This document shows positions 1 to 7,807 of a DNA stretch of 64,000 bases, in pieces. The notes under the pieces are model-generated. The model was not told the DNA's origin. It was given only the letters and a program-made list of their open reading frames with translations, and did not search any database. Source of the stretch: DASWJZ01 sp963792885 (GTDB taxonomy: Bacteria; Pseudomonadota; Alphaproteobacteria; Rhizobiales; Afifellaceae); assembly GCA_963792885.1 (NCBI GenBank), contig CAWBXX010000002.1, positions 310,001-374,000 on the forward strand, read 5' to 3'. Each line of letters starts with the position of its first letter. Position 1 is the stretch's first letter. A program made the translations under genes and the position numbers.

Positions 1-886
1 ATCCGGGCAGCGCGGCGCGAAGGCACAGCCGAAGGCGAATGCCGCCAGGCTGCGGTGCCTGGCCCGGGATGGTCTTGCGCAGACGATGGGCGCCGCTTCG
101 CGGGAGCCGGCATGCAGCCATCAGCCCGCGCGTGTAGGGATGCGCAGGAGCGCCGAAGAGCGTCTCGAACCGTCGCCGTCTCGACGATGCGCCCGGCATA
201 CATGACCGCGACGCGGTCGACGAGTTGCGCGACGACGCCGAGATCGTGGGTGATGAACAGCATTGCCATGTCGAGCCGGTCGCAGAGCTCGCGCAGCAGG
301 CCAAGGATCTGGAACTGGACGGTAACGTCGAGCGCCGTGGTCGGCTCGTCGGCGATCAGGACGTGCGGCCGGCAGGCAAGCGCGATTGCGATCATGACGC
401 GCTGGCGCATCCCGCCGGAAAGCTGGTGCGGATAGGCGCCCATCTGAAGCGCCGCATCGGGGATGCGGACCATCTCAAGAAGCTCGCGCGCACGCGCAAG
501 CGCAGCGACGCCCGTGAGGCCGTCGTGGACCCGAACCGCCTCCGCGATCTGGTCGTCGATCCGCAGGACCGGATTGAGCGAGGTCATCGGCTCCTGGAAG
601 ATCATGGCAATGTTGCCGTGGCCGGCTTCGACCCGTTGCCACGGCTGCGCATTGGTGACGTCGACGCCATCGAGCTCGACCGCGCCCGCCCGAACCCGGG
701 GGCCGGACTCCGGCAGCAGGCCCATGATGGCGAGTGACGTCATGCTCTTGCCGCAACCGGATTCGCCGACCAGTCCGAGCACCTCGCCCTTGCCGATGGC
801 AAACGATACGCCGGAGACGATGTCGAGCGGATCGGAGTCCGGGCCGACAGCGACAGTGAGATCATGGACGGCCGAGCACCGCTCAC
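1..886 (-). CDS. dppD: Peptide ABC transporter ATP-binding protein (DppD/OppD type), partial and frameshifted
   Basis: This is the nucleotide-binding subunit of a dipeptide/oligopeptide importer. It runs off the left edge. A Walker A motif (GESGCGKS), an ABC signature (LSGGMRQR), a Walker B (IADEPTTALD) and the H-loop (ITHDLG) can be read in one leftward frame. The likely start is the GTG at 886, whose GTGA overlaps the dppC stop. Reaching the conserved frame from there needs a one-base correction near 866. A second shift near 175 is needed to read the usual C-terminal PAHPYTRGLMAA region, and at least one more lies closer to the edge. It ends a dppA-B-C-D operon. The family is certain; whether the breaks are real is doubtful. 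Confidence 0.85.
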
Positions 887-1749
887 CTCCTCCGCCGGCT
901 GGCGAACATTTCCCGAAACCTCGGGTCGAGGCGGTCGCGCAGAGCGTCGCCGACGAGGTTCAGGGAGAACGCGGTGAGCGCGATCATCAGGCCAGGGAAG
1001 AACAGAAGCCACGGCGCGCGCGTGATGAAAGTACGCGACTCGGCCAGCATGTTGCCCCAGCTCGGAATGTCCGGAGGCGCGCCGAGCCCGAGGAAATCCA
1101 GCGAAGCGGCGCTGAGCTGCGCAAAGGCGAACACGAAGCTCGCCTGGACGAGTAGCGGCGAGACGAGGTTTGGCAAGATGTGCTTGGCGACGAGCCACCC
1201 CGTTCCCGAGCCCATGCTGCGCGCCGCTTCGACGTAGGTCTCGGTACGCAGGCGCAGCGTAAGGCCATAGATGATGCGCGTCGTTGTCGTCAGATAGACC
1301 GCGCCAATGGCGATGATCGCATTGGCGACGCTCTGGCCGAGCACGACGATCAGGCCGAGCGCCAAGAGCAGCGCGGGAAACGACATCAAGACGTCGACCA
1401 TTCGCATCAGCACATGGCCGAGGCGCGGGTAGAGCGCCGAGAAGACGCCGATCGGAACGCCGGTAAGGAGCGCGAAGCCGACCACGCCCACGCCGATCAG
1501 GAGCGCCATCCGCGAGGAATAGACGACACGCGAGAAGGTATCGCGGCCGAACTGGTCGGTGCCGAACCAATGGACCGCATTCGGCGGGCTCAGGCGGATG
1601 ATGGGATCGATCGCCTGCGGATCGTAGGGCGACAGCACCGCAGCGAAGATCGCGGCCAGCACCATCGCGAACAGGACGGCCAGCCCCGCGAGCGCGACCG
1701 GTCGCGCCAGGAATGGCGCCAGCCATGAACCTAGCCCCTCGCGCCTCAT
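883..1749 (-). CDS. dppC: Peptide ABC transporter permease DppC
   Basis: A 288-residue inner-membrane permease of the DppC/OppC family, which forms the translocation pore with DppB. One N-terminal membrane segment is followed by the family motif FGTDQFGRDTFSRV (about residues 63-76) and five further hydrophobic segments. An EAA-type loop (EAARSMGSG) contacts the ATPase. The ATG at 1749 overlaps the dppB stop as ATGA, which fixes the start and implies translational coupling. The length is normal for the family and the frame is intact, unlike its two neighbours. Confidence 0.93.
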   Translation of the reverse strand: MRREGLGSWLAPFLARPVALAGLAVLFAMVLAAIFAAVLSPYDPQAIDPIIRLSPPNAVHWFGTDQFGRDTFSRVVYSSRMALLIGVGVVGFALLTGVPIGVFSALYPRLGHVLMRMVDVLMSFPALLLALGLIVVLGQSVANAIIAIGAVYLTTTTRIIYGLTLRLRTETYVEAARSMGSGTGWLVAKHILPNLVSPLLVQASFVFAFAQLSAASLDFLGLGAPPDIPSWGNMLAESRTFITRAPWLLFFPGLMIALTAFSLNLVGDALRDRLDPRFREMFASRRRR

Positions 1750-2694
1750 TCGAGTTCCACCCGCGGGTCGAGGAGCCGGTACGAGAGGTCGACGACCAGG
1801 TTGATTGCGAGATAGAGGACGACGATGACGAGGATGATCCCCTGGATGACGGGGTAGTCGCGCCGCAGGATCGACTGCACGACGAGCCGGCCGATGCCGG
1901 GGAGCGCGAACACGGTCTCGGTGACGACCGCCTCCGAGATAAGGGCTGCAAAGGTGAAGCCGAAAGCGGAGACGACGGCGAGGAGGGCGTTGCGCAGGAT
2001 GTGGCGGCGGACGACCTGCCAGGGCCTGATGCCCTTTGCGCGCGCGGTGCGGACATAGTCCTCGCGCGATACGTCGAGCATGCTTGCGCGGGTCAGGCGA
2101 AGGATCAGCGCGGCGTTGGGAGCCGCCAGCGTCAGGCTCGGCAGGAGCAGGTAGCGCAGATTGGCAAGGCCGCCGCTCTCGAAGATCGACGGGTATCCGG
2201 AGCTCGGCAGCCAGCCGAGCGTGGCCGCGAAGATAAGGATCATGTAGAGGCCGACCCAGAAGGTCGGCACCGACGCCATGAGCATGGCGACACCGGAGAG
2301 GCTCTGGTCGAGCCACGAGCCCTTGCGCATCGCGGCGATCATGCCGATTGGCACGCCGATCGCCACCACCCAGATCATGGTGATGCTGGCGAGGAGAATG
2401 CTCGTCTCGGCGCCGTCGGCGATGACCGAAAGAACCGGCGCCTGGAAGAAGATCGATTGTCCGAGATTGCCGCTGAGCGCCTCGCCCGCCCAGCGGAAAT
2501 ATTGCACGACGATCGGCTGGTCGAGGCCGAGCTGATGGCGCAGGGCGTCGACCTGATCAGGCGTCGCGGTATCACCCAGAAGGACGTAGATCGGATCGCC
2601 CGGCACCAGGTGAATGAAGGCGAACACCAGGACCGAAGCCGCAATCAGCGTTACGGCCGTCGCGCCTGGCACGCTTCAGGGCATAGGACCACAT
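1746..2694 (-). CDS. dppB: Peptide ABC transporter permease DppB, N-terminus frameshifted
   Basis: A DppB/OppB permease of about 315 residues with the usual HLVPGDP motif after the first membrane helix, six membrane helices and an EDYVRTARAKG coupling loop. The uninterrupted frame begins only at a GTG at 2672, which would remove the normal first residues. An ATG at 2694 in another frame gives MWSYALKR, the expected N-terminus. A one-base indel around 2670-2675 therefore joins the two halves. It lies between dppA and dppC in the leftward operon, with a strong hairpin separating it from dppA. Confidence 0.88.
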
Positions 2695-2739
2695 TCAGGC
2701 AACCGCTCGCATGGGATCGTTCGGTCTGGCGCAAAAGGA

Positions 2740-2767
2740 CCAGGCGCTCCACGAACGGAGCGCCTGG
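2740..2767 (-). promoter_or_regulatory. Intercistronic hairpin between dppA and dppB
   Basis: A perfect 11-bp inverted repeat (CCAGGCGCTCC and its complement) with a 6-base loop lies between the dppA stop and dppB. On the operon strand it is followed only by a short T run, so complete termination is doubtful. Such hairpins after binding-protein genes commonly protect the upstream mRNA or attenuate transcription into the permease genes. That role is inferred. Confidence 0.7.
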
Positions 2768-2794
2768 ATTTTGGTGGTCAGGCGATCGCCGAAG

Positions 2795-4345
2795 CTACTC
2801 GAAGGACAGGCCCCAGAACCGCGGCCGATAGTCGGCGACGTCACTGAACCCCTTCACCTTCGGAGAGGCGATATCGTAGGCGTAGGCGTCGCCGACCTTC
2901 ATGGCCGGAACCTGCTCGTAGAACAGCGCCTGGATCTTGTCCCAGACGGCCTTGCGTGCCTCGGGCGCGACACTGACGGAGAGTTCCTGCCGCAGCGCGT
3001 TGATCTCCGGGCTGTCCCACCATCCGGGATAGGTCGCGTTCATGAAGGTGAACAGCGCCGGATCCGGCGAGAAACCGTGATGGGTAACGAAGATGTCCCA
3101 CTGCGCCGGCTCGCCCCGCATCTTGAGGAGCGTTGCCCAGTCGACGACGATCATCTGGATGTTAATGCCGGCTTCGGCGAGCTGCCGCGTGAACACGGTC
3201 GCCTCGTCGTAATGGGCCTGATAGTTGGTCGAGACCAGCAGGCGGATCGGCGTGCCGTCATAGCCGGCTTCCTTGGCGAGCGCCTTGGCGCCTTCCGCGT
3301 CGTGCTGGCTGTAGGCCTCGATGCCTGCGGTCGAGTAGAAGAAGTTGCCCTTTGGGAAGACCGAACCCTGGGCATCCCACAGGCCTTCCGGACCGAACGC
3401 GACCCTCAGCGCCTGCTCCTTGTCGAGCGCCATCTGGATGGCGCGGCGGAGCTTGAAGTTGTCCTTCAGGATGCCTTCCTTGGAATTCATGAAGAACAGG
3501 CCGAAGAGCGGCGCGCCACGACGCTGGATGGTGACCGAAGGGTCGTTGCTCAGCGTGTCGTAGAGGTCGCCCGAGATCATTTCGGCGTAGTCGTAGTCGC
3601 CGGCCTGCACGCCGCTCACGCGGGTGCCGACGTCAGGCACGGGGATGAAGCGGATGGTATCGAAATTGGCGATGCGCGCGCCGGCGTAGCTGTCGGCCTT
3701 TTCGCTGCGCGGCTTGTAGTCGGCGAACTTCTCGAGTTCGACATAGCGGTTCGGCCGCCATTCCTTGAACTTGTAGGGGCCGGTGCCGATGTAGTCCTTC
3801 TGCTCGATCGGCTTGTTGCCAGCGGCGTTGGCGATTTCAGCGGGATAGATGCCGAGACCGCCATTAACGTCGGAAATCAGCGTCTTCCACGCACCGTTGG
3901 GCGCGCTGAGCTTCAGTGTGACCTCATACTTGCCGGTGGCTTCCACCGAGGTGGCGTTGCCCATCAGCAACTTGCCGCGCGAGCCGAATTCGCCCCAGCG
4001 CTTCATCGAGGCAACGACGTCTTCCGCGGTCATCTCCTTGCCGTTGTGGAACATCACGCCCTGGCGCAGCGTGATGATGATGGTCTTGCCGCCGTCCTCG
4101 AGCCGGTCGCTGTCGGCAAGCATCGGCTGCGGCACAAAGGCAGAATCGTATGCGTAGAGCGTCTCGAAAATGTGCGCGCCAATCGTCGAGGCGACGTCGG
4201 CGGTGGTCAGCATCACGTCGAGCGGTGGGGGCTCGCCGATCGTCGCCTCGCGAAACATCCCTCCGGCGCTCGCTTGCGCCGTCAGGAACAGCGCGGTCGC
4301 TACCGCGACGGCCCCGCGCGTAAGCAGTTTCAATTTTGACTGCAT
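2795..4345 (-). CDS. dppA: Peptide ABC transporter substrate-binding protein (SBP family 5)
   Basis: A 516-residue periplasmic binding protein of the DppA/OppA (SBP_bac_5) family that captures peptides or related compounds for DppBCD. It has a Sec signal peptide (hydrophobic core about 10-24, cleavage after AQASA). The family landmarks ADDVVASMKRWGE (as EDVVASMKRW), GTGPYKF and the YPGWWDS region near the C-terminus are visible. It is the first gene of the leftward dppABCD operon and is divergent from the RpiR regulator. The substrate cannot be read from sequence; the neighbouring amidohydrolase suggests an acylated or cyclic amide. Confidence 0.92.
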   Translation of the reverse strand: MQSKLKLLTRGAVAVATALFLTAQASAGGMFREATIGEPPPLDVMLTTADVASTIGAHIFETLYAYDSAFVPQPMLADSDRLEDGGKTIIITLRQGVMFHNGKEMTAEDVVASMKRWGEFGSRGKLLMGNATSVEATGKYEVTLKLSAPNGAWKTLISDVNGGLGIYPAEIANAAGNKPIEQKDYIGTGPYKFKEWRPNRYVELEKFADYKPRSEKADSYAGARIANFDTIRFIPVPDVGTRVSGVQAGDYDYAEMISGDLYDTLSNDPSVTIQRRGAPLFGLFFMNSKEGILKDNFKLRRAIQMALDKEQALRVAFGPEGLWDAQGSVFPKGNFFYSTAGIEAYSQHDAEGAKALAKEAGYDGTPIRLLVSTNYQAHYDEATVFTRQLAEAGINIQMIVVDWATLLKMRGEPAQWDIFVTHHGFSPDPALFTFMNATYPGWWDSPEINALRQELSVSVAPEARKAVWDKIQALFYEQVPAMKVGDAYAYDIASPKVKGFSDVADYRPRFWGLSFE

Positions 4346-4628
4346 GGTTTTTGCTCCCTTTGCACGACACTTCCGTCAGCATCGTTCCACCGGCGCGCGC
4401 TTCTATGGCGTTTCTAGTGGTCGACCGCTCGCGAGCCGACGCTCAGCGCCAACTACCGATGCTCGTGTCGGAAAGTTTCATACGAAATGCGATGGATTTC
4501 AAGGGAAAGGTGGGGTTAGCCTTGTCGCAGCGCAGCAATTCCGGGGCTTGCACGCGTTGATTACGAAGGTTTATTACCAAAATAGCTTGCCCCGCACTCC
4601 ACAGGGGCACCCCTTCCCCATCTGAAGG
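4346..4628. promoter_or_regulatory. Divergent promoter region between dppA and the RpiR regulator
   Basis: This 283-base non-coding stretch must hold the promoters of both the leftward dpp operon and the rightward regulator gene. It is more AT-rich than its surroundings around 4480-4590. I could not identify convincing -35/-10 elements or an inverted repeat, so it is reported only as the control region. Confidence 0.5.
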
Positions 4629-5609
4629 ATGGCCGCTTTGGTGGCACGAACAACGAAGCACAATCCCGGGGCATCATTCGGGAGGGGCGGTTCATCGAGC
4701 GATCACTCGGTCCTCACGGCCGGCGGCAAATCACCCGACGACATCATCTCGGTCATCAAGCAATCCGGCGCCACCCTGCGGCCGGCGGAGCAACGCGTGG
4801 CGGAGACTGTGCTCGCCGACGTGAATTTCGCCGTGCATTCAAGCAATGGAGAGCTTGCTCGCCGCGCCGGCGTCAGTGAGCCGACCGTTACGCGCTTCAG
4901 CCGCGCCGTTGGCTGCGGCGGCGTTCGCGAACTGAAGGTGAAGCTCGCGCAAAGCATGGTGGTCGGACGGATATATCTCGACCCACCACCGCACGTCGGC
5001 ACAGCGCAAGCGAAGCCGGCGCTGTGGCGATCAGTGTTCGAGGAGATCCGCCGCGCAATCACGGCTGTCGAACAACAGCTACGGCCGGAGGACGTGGAGA
5101 AGGCGGCCGAGGCGATCGCCGACTGCACGCGGCTTGTCGCGTTCGGCGTGGGCGGAGGCTCGACCGTCGCCGTCGCCGAGGTGAAGCACCGGTTCTTCCG
5201 GCTCGGCATAGCCGTCACCAACTATTCCGACCCGCACCTGATGCGCATGATCGCGGCGACGCTTGACAGGAACGACGTGGTGATCGCCGTTTCGACGAGC
5301 GGTCGCGCCACCGAGGTGATCGACGCCGTAACCGTCGCCAAACAGTATGGAGCCCTTATTGTTGCGGTGACAAAACCCAAGAGCCGCCTGGCGGCGCTCG
5401 CGGACATTCCCCTTCTTCTCCACGTGCCGGAGGCTCCCGACGCTCTCAAGCCGACGGCATCACGCTACGCGCTGCTGGCCGCGATCGACCTGCTCGCCGC
5501 ATCGACCGCGTACCGCAAGCCGCACGAAGCGCAGGAACGAATGCGGCGCATCAAGTACGCCCTCGTCAGTTCCTCAAATGGGGGCGCGGATGAGCCGCTC
5601 GGCGATTGA
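4629..5609 (+). CDS. MurR/RpiR family transcriptional regulator (HTH + SIS)
   Basis: A 326-residue regulator. The N-terminal HTH_6 domain (about 38-112) contains ELARRAGVSEPTVTRFSRAVG, followed by a C-terminal SIS sugar-phosphate-binding domain (about 145-290) with AFGVGGGSTVAVAEV and AVSTSGRATEVIDAV. SIS regulators sense phosphorylated sugars or related metabolites. Its position between the divergent dpp operon and the downstream amidohydrolase makes it the probable local regulator. The first 35 residues are longer than usual, so a start closer to DDIISVIKQSG is possible, but no better start codon with a ribosome site was seen. Confidence 0.88.
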   Translation: MAALVARTTKHNPGASFGRGGSSSDHSVLTAGGKSPDDIISVIKQSGATLRPAEQRVAETVLADVNFAVHSSNGELARRAGVSEPTVTRFSRAVGCGGVRELKVKLAQSMVVGRIYLDPPPHVGTAQAKPALWRSVFEEIRRAITAVEQQLRPEDVEKAAEAIADCTRLVAFGVGGGSTVAVAEVKHRFFRLGIAVTNYSDPHLMRMIAATLDRNDVVIAVSTSGRATEVIDAVTVAKQYGALIVAVTKPKSRLAALADIPLLLHVPEAPDALKPTASRYALLAAIDLLAASTAYRKPHEAQERMRRIKYALVSSSNGGADEPLGD

Positions 5610-5708
5610 GTCACCTGACGTCGGCCGGATTGGCATCCGGTTTTCTTTCAGCCGCATGCCCTTCGTCGGCGAATCCGAGGCCGCGTCGGGACAAAGGAAC
5701 AACGCACG

Positions 5709-6873
5709 ATGACCTATGACCTGATCCTCAGAGGCGGCCGCGTAGTCGACCCGTCGCAGGAATTCGACGCTGTGGCGGATGTCGCTTTTGCGAACGGAAA
5801 AGTCGCGGCGGTCGGAAAGGACATCGCGACGGACGACAGCGTCGACGTGCGCGACGTCAGCGGGAAGATCGTCACGCCGGGCTTCATCGATCTTCATACC
5901 CATGTCTATTGGGGCGGCACCTCGCTCGGGGTCGACGCCGGCAAGCTCGCCCGCGCGAGCGGTGTCACGACATTTGTGGATGCCGGCAGCGCCGGCCCCG
6001 GCAATTTCCCCGGCTTCCTGAAGCACGTCATCGAGCCGAGCGAACCGCGCATCCTCGCTTATCTCCATGTCTCTTTCGCCGGCATCTTCGCCTTCTCCAA
6101 GCGCATCATGGTTGGGGAGAGTGGAGACCTGCGGCTGATGAGTCCGGCCGACGCGGTCGCAGTGGCCAACGCGAACCGCGATGTCATTGTGGGCATCAAG
6201 GTTCGTGTCGGTCGCAACGCGAGCGGAGCCTCCGGCGCCGCGCCTCTCGATATCGCCTTGCAGGCCGCAGAAGAGCTGAGCCTCCCCCTGATGGCCCATA
6301 TCGACGAACCGCCCCCGAGCTACGAAGACGTCCTGGAGCGTTTGCGTCCCGGCGACGTGCTGACCCATTGCTTCCGCCCGTTCCCCAATACGCCGATTAC
6401 CGGCCAAGGAGCCATCAAGCCGGCAGTCCTGGCCGCGCGAGCCCGCGGCGTCCTCTTCGACGTCGGCCATGGCATGGGGTCGTTCGCCTTCAAGACCGCG
6501 CGGTCCATGCTCGCCGCCGATTTTGTTCCGGACACCATCTCGTCCGACATACACGTGCTGAATCTCGACGGCCCGGTTTTCGATCAGGCAACGACGCTCT
6601 CGAAATTCCTCTGTCTCGGGCTTCCGCTCGTCGACGTCGTTCGAGCCACCACGATGAACGCCGCGACGGCGCTCCGCCGACCCGATCTCGGCACCCTCCG
6701 GCCCGGATCGCTTGGCGACGCAACGGTCTTCTCGGTGCGCGAAGGCACCTTCGACTATGTCGAACTCGGTCGGCGAGGTGCTCCGCGGCGACAAAAAGAT
6801 CGTCAGCGACGGCATCGTCCTCGGGGGCCGCTGGCGGGATCCGCAGGAAGGGTTGTTCGCTTTCGCCGGTTAA
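5709..6873 (+). CDS. Amidohydrolase/deacetylase family metallohydrolase (COG3964), C-terminus frameshifted
   Basis: A dihydroorotase-like amidohydrolase. The metal-binding HxH (H63, H65 in DLHTHVYW) follows an N-terminal beta domain (MTYDLILRGGRVVDPSQ). Further ligands fit the family: the lysine of GIKVRVG, H in MAHIDEP, H in THCFRPF and D in SSDIHV. The frame is lost at about 6763 by an apparent extra A in GTCGAACTCGG. Without it the protein ends normally with GEVLRGDKKIVSDG and a stop at 6871-6873 (about 387 residues). It follows the RpiR gene by 99 bases and probably hydrolyses what Dpp imports; the substrate is unknown. Confidence 0.87.
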
Positions 6874-6894
6874 CGGAATACATCGCCGCGTTGC

Positions 6895-7611
6895 TCATCT
6901 CCTGCCGGCAGCCCCCGCGCTCGGAGTGTCTTCAATGACGTCGCGAAGTTTCTCGACGTCGTCGATCGCCGCCATGTCGCCGTGGATCGTCACGCCATAG
7001 CCTCGCAGCCTCTGAAACACCCGCGACAGGCTTTCCGCTTTCATGCCGAGCTTGCTCGCGATGAGCGTCTTCTCGTACGGCAAGCGGATGGCGCAGGCAC
7101 CCTTCTCCACCGGGCTTTGCTTTACAAGAAAGCCTGCGACACGCTGAATGCCGGAGAGCCCTTTCGCCTGCTCGATCTCATCCACGAGCAAGTGCATGTG
7201 CCGGCAGATCGATCCGATCATCGTCAGCGCCACATTCGGATCGCGGGAGATGGCGGAGACGATTCGCTCCACCGGAACCGCGACGAGGCGAACATCCGTT
7301 ACCGCTTCCGCGCTCGCGGGATAAACGTCGCGCGCAAGCGCGGCGATCTCGGCGAAACTCTGGCCGCGCGTGAAGATGCCGATCACTGCCTCCTCGCCGG
7401 CCACCGTCGTGCGAAACACTTTCACCCAGCCTTCCACGACAATGTAGAAAAGCTGCGCCGGGTCGCCGCGCGAAAACAGCACCTTGCCGCGCTCGATCTC
7501 CACCTCGCGCACTGCGGAACTGACTTGCGCGAATTCCTCGTCGCTCAGTCCGCCGAAGAGCGGCGTGCAACGCAAAAATACTCGAAGGCTCGTCGCGGTT
7601 TCCGTGGTCAT
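6895..7611 (-). CDS. Crp/Fnr family regulator, Dnr/NnrR-like
   Basis: A 238-residue Crp-family activator. A cyclic-nucleotide-like sensor domain (about 10-125, with RGDPAQLFYIVVEGWVKVF) is followed by a long dimerisation helix and an HTH with SKLGMKAESLSRVFQRL, an FNR-type recognition helix. The N-terminal cysteine cluster of oxygen-sensing FNR is absent, so it fits the Dnr/NnrR branch that responds to nitric oxide. It is divergent from nosR with an NNR-type box in between, and is the likely activator of the nos operon. I chose the ATG at 7611 because an upstream extension has no family similarity. Confidence 0.85.
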   Translation of the reverse strand: MTTETATSLRVFLRCTPLFGGLSDEEFAQVSSAVREVEIERGKVLFSRGDPAQLFYIVVEGWVKVFRTTVAGEEAVIGIFTRGQSFAEIAALARDVYPASAEAVTDVRLVAVPVERIVSAISRDPNVALTMIGSICRHMHLLVDEIEQAKGLSGIQRVAGFLVKQSPVEKGACAIRLPYEKTLIASKLGMKAESLSRVFQRLRGYGVTIHGDMAAIDDVEKLRDVIEDTPSAGAAGRR

Positions 7612-7723
7612 CGCCTCATCGCACCCCCGGGGGCGCGGTCTCGCCTCCTGCAGAAATGCCGGGAGCCGCGAGGCGTCCAAGCGGGCGCCAAGCGAGACCG
7701 GCGGAGGAGAATCCCGGGTCCGC

Positions 7724-7737
7724 TTAACAGAAGTCAA
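7724..7737 (+). promoter_or_regulatory. NNR/Dnr-type operator upstream of nosR
   Basis: TTAACAGAAGTCAA matches the pattern TTAAC-N4-GTCAA described for NNR boxes of denitrification promoters, a relative of the FNR box. Its centre is about 77 bases before the nosR start codon, compatible with a site near -41.5 of a promoter. It lies between the divergent Dnr-like gene and nosR. Confidence 0.65.
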
Positions 7738-7807
7738 GGAGTCCACGGCCTCGGTCTGAAAGAATTCGGCGTGACGATTTCTCGATCAATCTCCCGCGGG
7801 GCGACTT

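Noticed and set aside
2711..4339. Long open frame opposite dppA
   Set aside because: It has the composition of an antisense shadow in GC-rich DNA, no family motifs, and covers the whole of a well-supported gene. The same applies to the long frames opposite nosR, the dehydratase, parAB, ftsK and aroE.
5639..6815. Long minus-strand frame through the amidohydrolase gene
   Set aside because: It is the complement of a gene with clear metal-binding motifs, and its own sequence shows no known domain.
7775..7793. GATCAA half-site just before nosR as an FNR box
   Set aside because: Only the right half fits; the opposite half at the required spacing does not match, and a much better NNR-type site lies at 7724-7737.
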